Part shown: piece by piece, positions 47,601 through 59,200 of the stretch
How the letters are laid out: each line of letters opens with the position of its first letter
Position numbering within the stretch: position 1 is the first letter of the stretch
Assembly (NCBI GenBank): GCA_020465985.1
Contig: JAANYP010004790.1
Location: 1,203,501 to 1,267,500, forward strand
DNA: 64,000 bases
From: Centrapalus pauciflorus
Lineage: Eukaryota > Streptophyta > Magnoliopsida > Asterales > Asteraceae
Direction: 5' to 3'
Made by a program: the position numbers and the translations under genes
Notes under the pieces: model-generated
Databases searched by the model: none
The model's input: the letters and a program-made list of their open reading frames with translations, nothing else
What the model was told of the DNA's origin: nothing

Positions 47601-50600
47601 TCAAGCCACTTGAACATCTACAGGGTATTGAATATTATAGAACTGCTTTTGCTTTCGGAGAAGATCCTGATGCAGATATATCAGACATTCCTGATAAGGT
47701 ATATTAGCTTGTTTATGCTTTGTTAAGATTTGCTCATTGCACATAGTTGCTCAATAGTTGACATGTAATGTTTTAATAGGTCAAATTCAAGCTTGCTGCA
47801 ATCGAGGAAGCTGTTGCACTATCAAATTGGACAACTATAGCAATTTGTAGAGCTCTTTCTCTTCAAAATGTAAATGTTATTTCAGCATGCTATACATAGT
47901 TGTTAGACGGCTTTTCATGTTTACTATATGTTTCCTAAGTACTAAGTTCTATCGTTAATAATATTTCTGGGTCTGAATAACCTTTATTTTATAGAACTAT
48001 CAACTGTTACTATGTATGGAAATTGAGGTTATATGGTGGGAAATGGGAGTATGATGATAAAAATTAATTTCAGGTTATAACATTGCTTACAGCGGTACTA
48101 TTGGAGAAACAAGTGATAATCACGTCCCCAAATATGGTAATCTGTTTCTAAAAGTTGTTAACCTCTTTCGGGGTTTGAAAATGATTATGATATGTCATGT
48201 TTTGCTATTGATCAATACTAATTTGTTCATTGTAACATATGCAGGGTGTCCTATCAGCTACAGTTTTATCTCTTATTCCTATGATTCTTCCATTTGAATG
48301 GCAGAGTCTCTTCCTTCCAGTGAGTCATGTCAATGATCCCTCACCCCCTTATCCTTTTTATGACGCTAGATGTGTGTTCACCACTTCTGTTGCTGAAGCT
48401 TTCTTATTTTGAACCATGTGCTCTTTGTCCATTTTATTTTGAACCAATTATATTGAGTTGTTTACATGTCAAATTATGGTTACATATATCAAACAAACAC
48501 TTTCTACGTTTTGAGACTAGATCTTATATATCATACTCAACTCCTTCCAGTTATAAGATTTACTGTACAGTTACTTTAATAGTGGGTGCGCTCCCTAATG
48601 TCATATTTGACCCTTAGATGTTTGCTACTACTGTTAATTCCTAGTTATGGAGAAACAAGATTTACACCTTCAATTTATATATTTTATATTTTATCTACAG
48701 GTTCTTCCAGGGAAAATGTTTGATTTCCTTGACGCCCCTGTTCCTTTTGTCGTAAGTTTCTAATTAGTTCAGCCTCAGTTTCCCTTTTACTCATGGTTTG
48801 ATCTATTATTTCACGGTTAGAGTTTCACTTGATGGAACCTAATTACTGAAATAGATATATTAGATGGAATCTGGAAATTCATGGCACTTGTGTAACATCC
48901 CAAATTCAATACAAAATCATAAACACAAAAAGGCGCAAGGCACTCTAAGGCGCTAAGGGTCCTAGAAGCCAATGTGTGAGGTGAAGGGGCACACATCACA
49001 AACACTAGGCACGCTATTATTAGAAAATGCATACAAATTACTTTTCATCACGTTTTCTACCTTGTAATCACATAAACAGAAAAATATTTCAGTTTCATAC
49101 CGAAAGTATTAGTCTAAAGACAGACTAAGCATCATTATTCGTTATTCGCACACCACATGAAACCCAAGTAAGACGGATGATACTAAATATAAAAAACAAA
49201 AATATGATAAGCCAAAAGTAGCCCAATATCTTTTTTTCTTTGGCCAAAAAGGTCTAGACCTACCACATGTCCCTCAGTGAGGCGCACCCTCATCACACCT
49301 CGTGCACCTCGACACACCTCAGTCCTCAGACATGCTTTTTAAAACAAAGAATGCCTTTTGAGACATACACCCCATATATTTATAAACTTCAATAGATGTT
49401 TCCTATCGAGATTTTCAGTAAAATACAATGTACCCATCACCATGACATAATCTATAATATCATTACATCCAAGATTACATAGGAATTTTAATTCTTTTTC
49501 TCAGAATTCTACGTAAGTACAAACATGTATGAACAAGTCTTCTAAACACAGATATCACACGTCTGAATACTTCAAAAGTCGAGCTCTTCACGTGCCTTGT
49601 ATCTACTTCTCAATTGTTGGCACTTCCCAAGCCCTTAACCTTAGTACCTAAGATGCATCCCATGCAAGCGTAAGCTAATGATTAGTGAGAACAAGAGTTT
49701 CATGCACAAAATGAAACATGCAACCGATTCAAGTAAATTCAGTCTCCAAATGTTTATCTTTGAAGAAATTAGAGAATATTTTCACCCTAATTTGTTGGGA
49801 TTAGATTGCACTAAATCTAAAATCTGCCTCCAATTGATAGGAGCAGCAGAAATTCTCTTCTCAGATTTGATTCTTTTTTTGTTTTCTGTAAATCCATTGT
49901 GAGGGTTCAATGTCATCGGATGATAATATAGAAGTCTTATTTTTCTATTTATCATATTCTATTTCTTAACCAAGTCTTATTTTTCTATTTATCATATTAA
50001 TTTCTTAACCAATATCCAATCCTTTGCCTATAGACAAAGCAATATCTGTTCAATGCTAATACCACCTTAAGTTTAATCCATAACTGAGCCTTTGTTAATT
50101 GACAAAGCAATAACTGGAGAGACTATGAATTTGATAAAGCAATATTGTGGGGGAGGCCCACACTCCTCAACCAGTAGGATCTACTCAAAGTAGGTTACTG
50201 ATTGAGTTGCTACCAATGGGAGTGACCCAACACTTCTTCCTGCCTTTCCTTAACCTGCATATCTAATGCCATCAAATATACTGTTACTTGCAAAGGCTAC
50301 CATACTTGGTATGAATCAAACCTTTATTGAACAACATAACATCATGAGGTACCTAACGATGTACACAACTCTTTTACGTGAACACATGAAACCAATGTTT
50401 ATATAAACATGCATAAACATAACTTTATAAAATAATCATGTTAGCGTGCACCCCATTTTGCATATCATTTGTATCACACTTCCTGATCAATCGATAATCT
50501 CTTTCCCTTGTCTTTAAATGATTCAAAGTAGAACCCTAACTCATATGAATGTGATCTGCTACCAAACAAATTGCTTAAACCAGTACCCCATTCAGATATA

Positions 50601-53600
50601 GCTAAGTAGCTAGGCAGATGATCTCTGCTGTTGTCACGCATCACTCATTCACCCTAAACATATGTAATAGACACCACATTAAACTTGCAGGTGCGAAGGA
50701 TGGACCAGCGTCGTGGGCTGGTCATAGGCTTGACTTTGTGCTGAACAGTACGATTATACGGAAGAACAGAATACAACCATGTCGACCAAAACTTAACAAA
50801 TGAATTCCTATCGGTAATTTGAGAAATTTGACCACATACAAGTGCCAGATTTATAACCAAAACATCCAAATACATGCATTAACATCAAGTACTAACCAAA
50901 TTCATGAGAAGCCCGTATATAGGTAAAATCAAAATGTTCATACCTTGAATATGAGCAGTTACATGATCCAATGACCTGAAATTCAGAAATGTACCAATTT
51001 CTGCCTAAAACAAACTTCATGTTGACATCAAGCTCCAAATCCAAGCTCTCTCTAATAGTAATGCTCTCCCTCTCTCTCTCTCTCTAAACTTGTAAACGGG
51101 GAAGGTAATCTGATGACTCATGTTTCCTCACTAATATATTTATCCTTAATTAAATGAATACACCATATAGCAACTAACCTTCTTACTTTTATATAATCTT
51201 GTATAAATACTTGGATAAATTAGTACAAATTCACCCATCAGCAATGAATTTTCATATTTGAATGAATTCAACTGTCTAGTTGTGGGATCTGGCATCACTT
51301 AAACAAATGCAGTTATAGCAACAAACTTCCTCTGATCGACATATTGGCCATTTAGACATAAATTTTAAATACAAAAATACAATTCCATAATTTGGAAATA
51401 AGCACCTTTTCCAACCTACGGGTGTTACAACTTGTATGAATGTTTTTAAGAGATTCGTAGTTGGATTTAAAAATTTAGTCAATGATGTACTAAACTGCAC
51501 CTTGTTGTTTATACTCACTGTGCAGGTTGGGATACTGCAAACACCAACTGATAGCAAGATGAAAACATCTAACAATCTTGTTCATGTTAATTTGGAGGAT
51601 AACCAGGTATAAGGCTTAATGAATTTTTATTACTTTAGCTGCAGCAAAACATTTGAATTCAATTCATCTACCATAAACATAAATGTGAAGTGTTGGTGGG
51701 GCAATCTTCATTCTGTAACATATTTACCCTTTAGGTTTATAAGGTTATTGCTATTTTCTAAAAACCATAAAAAATGTTCATTTTAGTCTCTCATCACTTT
51801 TTTCTTCATTAAAGTCCTGATTTTTACTCCCCTAAAGTCCTTAAACTTTTTTTTGTACCACTAGTCCTAAACTTTACCTTTTAGTTTTATGTGAAAATTA
51901 GGGACATCATATTGAAAAAAAGAGAGTAAATTTTAGGGACCTTAATGAATTTAGAATTAACTAAAGCTCATATTAGTGGAACAAAAATGTAAAGTTTAGG
52001 GACTTAATAAGTACAAAACATAGTTTACAGACTCTATGAGGCTAAAAATCATAGTTAAGGCACTGTCATGAGAGAAGATATGTTGAGGGACTAAAGTGGA
52101 CTTTTTGGTTTGTACATTTACAACTACATGACAACGAATAAATGCATGTATTTCTCCCTTTAAAGTTTGTGCAAACTCTATTGCGGTATTATGTTTGAGG
52201 CAAGGGTGAGAAAAACTGGCTTCTTCACCTTATATTGTACATGCTCAATTGCCATATTTCCATGTCTTGGGAGGTCCCATGAAAATTGCAACGTTATATT
52301 TTGGGCAACTTTTTTGAAGTTTCTTTTCACAATATTCCTTTATTTTGTCATCATTGGAGGATATTTAAGCAATTTGACAATTAGCCAAACAATTAGATTG
52401 AACTATGTTCCCAGCCATATTTTGCAATTCTCATGTAACAGGAGAGTAAATAGTAATTCATTTGGACCAAAATGTAGACCATTATCAATGGCAACTCAAT
52501 TTCTGGACATTTCTTGGGGCTACTGCATATTCTTAATTAGTGGAAAATTTATTTCAATGTTCAGACCATATATTAGATTATTGGTGCCTTGAGATATTCT
52601 GATCTAACAAGTTTTCTTTATGGCAGGTTGAAATGTCCACCTTGCCAGCACTTCCTAGGCAAAGAGAACTAATGACCAGACTAGCGCCACTTCATTCTAG
52701 ACTATCATGTGACAAAACTGCTGCTAAGAAGCATCCAGTATACAGGTGCAACAAATGGCAGGTGATTTTCTTTTCCTACCATTTTTCAGTGTTTTTCTTG
52801 CCTATGATATGTATAGTATCATACACAATGATCACCTACCTGTGTAACTTTGGATTTATATTGCCTAGTCATTGGTCTTGACTATTTTCCATTAAAAACA
52901 GATCCAAAATAATTGATGCATTGGGTCATTCACATGCATTATGACACGAGACAACGAAGAAATCTATATACTTCCTCTGTCCCATAAAAAATGCAACATT
53001 TCCTTTGTTTTGTTCTGATTAAAATCCAAACTCACTTGTGCCTCAAGTGTTTCTTTTCTCTTTTTAAAATTAACACTTGATTTTGGCACGAGGCGTATTA
53101 GATATTTGATCAATAAATTCTCTATTTCAAGTCGACATTAAAAAATATTTTGTTTCAGAAGGAATAATAGAAAGCAATGACTTTAACACAGAAAAAATCT
53201 TAAATATTTACCAAAACACAACATTGGACTCACAAAGATCTAGTTGTTAATAGACTGGATAGCATTGACACAACCTGTTGCACAGTTCCGTCGCTTATGA
53301 AATAACAAAAAAAAAAAAAAAACATAAAAGCCCCTGCATGTTGCTTCTTCTTCTTGAATGAAATTCGGCTTTCCCTTCTGATGAAGTCAGGATTTCAACA
53401 GATTCTAGGGACCTTGAAGGCCTTGTGATATTAGGACCACTTAATCACGCATCTCATGGAACACTAGCATGGACCAGAACAAGACACTTTAAAAGTAGGT
53501 TCGCATGGACGGGAACTAGAATACCAAACTCTAATGGGTATACATGAAGCACAATCCACAGACTAATAAAACATAAGCAGTCAAAAGAACAGTTAATAAC

Positions 53601-54934
53601 TCTGCTACAACTGTCATCATTATGAAATATAGACTGAACTCCAGGTTCCTAAATTAGGTTGCTGCATGAGGACTCAGATTCTAATGCCTGACACACTCAT
53701 TGCCTTGAGTCCAATGTCAATACACATATTAAGGAAGAAGGAAGAAGGGTTACATCAGTTTTTTATATATAACAAATTCATGAATGCATTTTCCACGAAA
53801 CGTGACGGATAGATACAAATCAGGCCAAGTTGATATGAGGGCAAAAGACATGAAAAAGTAACATGCTTTAAGTCAAAGTTCATTTTGGGGATCATATAAA
53901 TGTACATTTAAGTGATTATAGCTTGAAAAATGCATGTTTGGGATTCAAAAACCGACAAATCGATTGAATTTTATATGGAATCAGTAAATAGTGTTGTATG
54001 AATGACACCATGCAAGTTTATTTACATTTGCAGGCCATTTGGTTGCTGATATTAAATCACTCAACTAGTTTCCTGTTATTTATATCCACCTAAAAAGTTT
54101 TTGAATTTTAAATGCACATTTTTCAAACTACGATCCTCAAAATGTTAAACTTGAAAGTACAATCCCCGAAATGAACTATTGACCTGAAGTATGTTATATA
54201 AACTTGACATTTCATGACCGCGTTTCAGAAATTACACTGTATGCTACTATATTTTCTTCGTATCTTCAGAAATAATTTTGTTGTTGTGTTGCAGATTCAA
54301 GCTGCAGCACATTTTTCAACTGCCATTAGGCAGCATTTAGAGTCACTTTGTTCGGACTTGAGCTCACATGCAATTACTAGTGTACATTCTGGCAATGACA
54401 GGGTAAGATGACAACCATTCTCGACCATCAATGGCTGCTTGCAGCTAGCACGACGATGTTCCGTGCCTTTCTACTTATGGTTTATCATTTTCAGGTTTCC
54501 TTACTTCTCAAGGAGAGCTTTATCGATTCCTTCCCCTATAGAGATCGACCGTTTGTCAGGGTACTGTCTCTGTCACTTCCCTTTTAACATTCTACTTAGT
54601 TTCACAATTGATAGAGAAACGAGAAAATTGAATTTTAAGTTGTATATAGATACAACTTAATAATTCATAGAGAATTGATATACATACTTCAAGTCTTCCA
54701 ACTAACAAATTGTCTTAATTTTCTTTCAATCGATTCTCTCTACCAAACGTTGATTCCTCGATCCTGAAAATGGTGATTTTAATGCCATTGTTTTCACTTG
54801 TTAGAATTAGTAGAATCCACACACATGCAAAAGCTATGTATAATGCCAACTGCTTTTGCATATTGCAGGAATTTGTAGATACACAGATGTTCACGGTATT
54901 ATCAGACACTCGACTAGCAAGATACGAGGGTTGA
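41646..54934 (+). CDS. DENN (AEX-3) domain-containing protein, 18 coding exons
   Basis: DENN proteins activate Rab GTPases as exchange factors in membrane traffic. Exons: 41646-41855, 43134-43316, 43776-43859, 44104-44163, 44793-44837, 46000-46199, 46283-46714, 47339-47432, 47522-47698, 47780-47869, 48074-48136, 48245-48319, 48701-48751, 51526-51606, 52627-52761, 54295-54402, 54495-54560, 54869-54934. All phases agree and give 739 residues, similar to the plant At5g35560-type protein. uDENN spans ~75-255 (SSLFEHFLIAG, LFKYPPGKKLSMRLGDLASF, FLVTAPRCYCLLTRVPFFEL). A Ser/Pro-rich linker follows. cDENN spans ~435-590 (LLTAVLLEKQVIITSPNMGV, LPFEWQSLFLPVLPG, FDFLDAPVPFVVGI). dDENN runs to the C terminus (SLLLKESFIDSFPYRDRPFV). 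Introns after 44837 and 46199 begin GC. The start ATG is the first after a CAG acceptor; an earlier start is possible. Confidence 0.88.
46790..47100. other. intronic stretch with degraded hAT-like wording
   Basis: Inside the DENN intron 46715-47338, words such as GAACCAGTTCTCAGTTTGG and TACCAAACCAATTTAGATC resemble plant repeats that read like the 58801-59147 unit. Ends are not clear. Confidence 0.25.
48891..51429 (+). mobile_element. solo LTR in DENN intron
   Basis: The unit starts TGTAACATCCC and ends GGTGTTACA, the same TGT...ACA termini as the TR-GAG LTR read on its sense strand. A perfect 5-bp duplication ACTTG flanks it (48886-48890, 51430-51434). No primer site, gag or pol is seen over 2539 bp, so a solo LTR left by recombination is the simplest view. 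It may carry a nested MITE near 49255-49349, whose end GCTTTTTAAAAC matches the family at 15613. It fills most of intron 48752-51525 and does not disturb splice sites. Confidence 0.65.
51778..52112. mobile_element. foldback element in DENN intron
   Basis: Words such as TTTTAGTCTCTCATCAC, AAGTCCTTAAACTTT and CACTAGTCCTAAACTTTA in the left half recur inverted in the right half (GAGGGACTAAAGTGGAC, GTTTAGGGACTTAATAAG). About 335 bp, within intron 51607-52626. No coding capacity. Confidence 0.55.
52971..53164. mobile_element. Stowaway-like MITE in DENN intron
   Basis: The left end CTTCCTCTGTCCCATAAAA resembles the Stowaway terminus CTCCCTCCGTCCC. The right end reads TTTTGTTTCAGAAGGAA. TA dinucleotides flank both ends (52969-52970, 53165-53166). 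194 bp. The inverted termini are imperfect, so the copy is old. Confidence 0.5.
53800..54224. mobile_element. foldback element near DENN exon 16
   Basis: The left half contains GTTCATTTTGGGGATCATAT and GCTTGAAAAATGCATG. The right half, reverse-complemented, contains GTTCATTTCGGGGATTGTAC and GTTTGAAAAATGTGCAT. The element lies about 70 bp before the exon 16 acceptor. Confidence 0.5.
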
Positions 54935-55519
54935 TGTTCACAAGTCCACTCATATACTTGGATTCAATTTCTGTAGCATGACCACATAACACAATCACTA
55001 GTATCATGAAATAATCACATCATACGTCCAATACCGATACTTTTACCTGTATTTTAAACAACTAGATTGATGTTATAGTGTTTCTTCCCATGATGGAAAA
55101 TGGGTACACTGTGTTGTATACTTGAATTCTAAGCTCTATATTGTGCGAGTCTTATGGTAATATAACCTAATAATACAAAAGCCTTTTTCCATGATTTCAT
55201 GCCTTTGCGGACCCTACAACAATCCATTTCTGCATTTGGGATGTTTATTGGGTTAGAACCAAAATACATATGATGTTCCGCTTATATAAAAGATTTCTAC
55301 TTGAACATAAGCCAAGGATTGTGTATTAAAAGCTAGAACCAAAAACCAAACTCAACATAAAAACACTTAATCGATGTAACAGTGTAAATGGTAAAATTCA
55401 CATGCGAGGCTTTATGTTTAGAGAAAACTACATTGCTTCTAGCCCGGAAACCATCATGTTATATAGAAAACTACATTGCTTTTACATCCTTTCCCCATAC
55501 AACCCATTTTGTTATCCTT
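54935..55519. other. DENN 3' region, intergenic
   Basis: The first 200-250 bp are the likely 3' untranslated region of the DENN gene. No other gene is seen before the inverted repeat. Confidence 0.5.
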
Positions 55520-56194
55520 TGCATTAGTTGACTTAAGATATCCTTGAATATATAATAATGTCATACATCCGTTTTGATTTTCTTCAGATGTTTGGTTTAT
55601 ACCCAAAGAAAACATACTAGCCCGTTGATTAATTTGGTTGGTACTTGATCTATGCACACGAGATAAACAAAACAGGCACCGGAAAAGATGAAATGTTGAT
55701 CAGAAAATGCACTCATGTTTTGAAATGCTAGAATCAAAGCAAGAAGAATTTTTATTAGTTTGACTCGTGTTCAATCATAAAGAAATAAGATCATGCTATA
55801 ATTTGTAAGTTTTGGTAGATATTATGTTAGGTGTGTTGCCTAAAAGCATTAATTAATAATATACAACCCATTTTATTAGCCTAGCATATGTACCCAACAT
55901 ATCTACCAAAACTTACAAATTATAGCATGATCTTATTTTTTTTCGATTGAAGCCAAACCAATAATTGTTCCTCTTGCTTTGACTGTAGCATTTCAAAACA
56001 TGAGTGCATTTTCTAAACAACATATCTTTTCAGGTGCATGCTTTGTTTACCTCCAAATGCGTAGATCAAATACCAACCAACTTAATTAACGGACTAGTAG
56101 GTTTTCTTTGAGTATAAACTGAACATCTGCAAAAAATCAAAACGGATGTATGGCATTATTATATATTCAAAGATATCTTCAGTCAACAAATGCA
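55520..56194. repeat. ~300-bp inverted repeat between convergent genes
   Basis: The left arm (about 55520-55836) and right arm (about 55891-56194) are inverted copies with roughly 85% identity by eye and a ~55-bp spacer. Shared blocks include GAAAATGCACTCATGTTTTG, ATAAGATCATGCTATAATTT and GTAAGTTTTGGTAGATAT in the inner part, and TATATAATAATGYCATACAT and CATCCGTTTTGATTTT in the outer part. The outer edge of the right arm is about 70 bp from the WDR70 stop codon, so the right arm is probably WDR70 3' untranslated sequence. No coding capacity and no target duplication seen. Confidence 0.85.
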
Positions 56195-56262
56195 GTAATT
56201 TCTTACGAGAAAAAGGAGTGATACCCAGATGATAAAATCTGCAAGAGATAGTATCCAAATCA

Positions 56263-59200
56263 CTAATCTTCGTCCTCAGAATCAGACTTCGCAAAAACAG
56301 GTTCCGGTTGAGTCTCGGCATAAGCAGGAGCGATGAATTTTGGATCTTTTTCAGCAACGTCAGCATACTTCAAGATCGCTTCACGTGGATCTTCATCCAT
56401 CCATGTTTCTTTAATCATGCCACCTTGCTGCAGTGCGGAATGTTAGCATTTTCACCAACTCCAAGCTAGTATAAAAAAATGTTTAAAAACAAAATATAAT
56501 AACCTTGAGAAGATATTGTGTCAACAAGCTTCCCTTCGTTACGCCCACTCTTCCACCAAATCCTGGCCCGTTTATTGGAGCTTCAGGCTTATGAGACTTG
56601 AGCGGGTCTTTCAAGATCTTCTCACGTTGACGCTTACGGCTAGGTTGATCTCTAAATAATGGAAGCGCATGAGGGTTGTGAATGACAGGGTCAGCCTGGA
56701 AATCGTCAATAGACTTTTTCCTAGGTGCACGTGCAACACAAACAAGAGCGCCTCTAGCACTAATAGTCGGATCATATAATATGTGGGTCCCTCCTTGGTG
56801 TTTATCCCCAGCGGTCGCAAAAATCTAGAAAGATAAAGAGGTATTTTAGTATAGCTCTTTTAGGTAGCTCATACTCTGAAAAATAGAAGGATGTAACTAG
56901 AGGTCATTTCAACTCATTTATGTGAATATGGATTAATTTGAGTTTATATCATATTGTTAATTAATGAGCAAAAAAGTATGCTAATATGCAAACAAGCCAA
57001 GCGAGTGAACTTGCCTATAGCATGATCAAGCTTTTACAACTTACCAAATTGTTCTATTCTAAATTGTTTGGATGGTTTTGTAGCAAATTTAACATGTCAA
57101 TTATTATGAAATTGAAAACAGATTGGTGGGTAAAGATTTACACATTTTCACGCTACAACAACTTGTTAGACCCGCACAGTTTGCCACTTACAATCCTACA
57201 TAGATTCTAAATACGTCATCAACCTACATTAGCAATGTTGTCATGATAACAGCAGCCCTCAAGTGATATGATGGATATTGGGTCAAAACTATGAATCAAT
57301 ACATGTCATATAGCTCTGACCCACAAACAATTTTTCATCCATTTTCTTGACTTTATATATAATTATCGCATTAAATAGGAAGACAAAAAAAATATAGTTA
57401 TGATAATAACAAAGTTATATTTATGAATAAAAATGATTTAGGAGATCATAAGCATTTGAATACACTTTGGATGACTTTCAATCTGTTTGACATGTTCAAA
57501 TAATAACAAAGTTTTTAAATTGACCCAAATGATCCGTTGGAGATAAAATAATCAAATATAATCCAAGCGACCCCTTTAAGGTAGAGGGGTCAAAATGGCC
57601 ACCTCTAACTGGAACAGCAGTACAAAGGGGGCAGAAATGACACCCAAAATAAAGTTTTGATCTTAGGGGGTGTTTGGTACACTATAGTGAAATGGAATGA
57701 AATGGAATCCTTTATGTCTATATGGTTTCTTAATCGATGATAGTTGCACATAAAAATAGGTTGACATAAAAAACAAAAAAAAAAACTATTAAAATGTTTT
57801 TGATTCTCTTCATTGATGAGGAAATGAGAAATTTATACTGAACTCAATTCTACTCCATTGAGAATCAAGCCTCTCGTCACATAATAAAAAAGCTAGTAAA
57901 CCTCACTTGATTCAATTCTCTAGGTTCCATCGTACCAAAGGCCCCCTTAGCTCCCTTTCCATTAAAAATCAAACCTCTAGTCACATAATTAGAAAAAAAA
58001 AAACTATTAAACCTCACTTGATTTCATTCTCTCGGTTCCATCGTACCAAAGGCCCCCTTAGCTCCAAACATATATTATGAATGACAAGATAGAAAGAACA
58101 GGAATATTTTACTAAAAAAAAGATTTTGTGGGAACCTGATTCAATTTCGGGTGCCAAGAACACTGCACGACGCTGCAGGTTGGAGATATTCCTACTTTCG
58201 ATACAAGCTCAAGTTTCTGTCTATCAAACAAACATAGCAACCCACCAGTTGTGCTATCCCTTTCCACAGATGTGCCAGTTAACAAGAGCTGCTCATCGGG
58301 ACTAAATGCCACATTAGTCTGAGCATAATGATTTGGAAGGTCCTCAAATGACTTCAGTGCCTCTTTCATGTGCCGCAAATCCCAGACCTGGTACACATAA
58401 AAAATATCATCAGATAGATAGATAGATACTCGACCTTCGTGGCAATGGACTAAATTTCTGTCATATCGGGAAAGCGCATGACAGCTGCCAATTCCCCTTT
58501 TCACAATGTTAAGGCAATTGCTCACGGATTCAAGTTTGAATGTTCCTTCAAAGTCCTGCAAGCTCAGCAGAATAGAATGTTGAGAACATAACAACAAAGA
58601 AGGATGTATGGACCTTTACCTTTAATGAACCATCAAAACTTCTGGAGAGTAATATTCGCCCATCACTAGAAAATTTAAGACCAGTGATTTCATCTGAGTG
58701 ACCGTTGGCCACATAAATGTCGGGTCGACTTCCCCATCCAGGCTTAATACTCCATACCTATATGCCAATAAAGTTAGTAAATATACCAATATCTAATTAA
58801 ATAGGGGTGTGCATCAGATTGGGACCAGGCTGAAACAGAAACTTCAATTAAAAAACAACCCATAAATGGAAATCATCTAAACCAGTTCAAATTCAGTTTA
58901 TCCCATACGTAGTATATTTGTTTATTCAGAAACATAGAAAACCTAAAACACAAAAATAAAAAGCAGTTAGGTTCTCAATTTGAACCGAACCACACCAAAC
59001 TGGGAAGGTTTGGAGCCAAAACCAAGCACAAAACAGATTTTAGTTATAACAAAACTAGAACCAAGAACCAAACCTAGCTAGTTCAGCTCCCGATTCAGTT
59101 CTTCGGTTTTGTCAATCGCGATTGAGTTTACACTATTATACCCCTATGAATAAAGAATCTTCTTGATGAAGCCATAAATATATCAGAATTAACTCCTAAC

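Noticed and set aside
52167..52592. 141-codon plus frame in a DENN intron
   Set aside because: Composition is AT-driven (Phe, Ile, Leu, Ser), with no motif, and it lies between correctly phased exons.
58388..58597. Extension of WDR70 exon 6 through the open frame toward 58597
   Set aside because: The WD40 repeat continues directly from exon 5 (GSLK) to VWDLRHMKEA when 58388-58619 is removed as a GT-AG intron; the open frame is chance.
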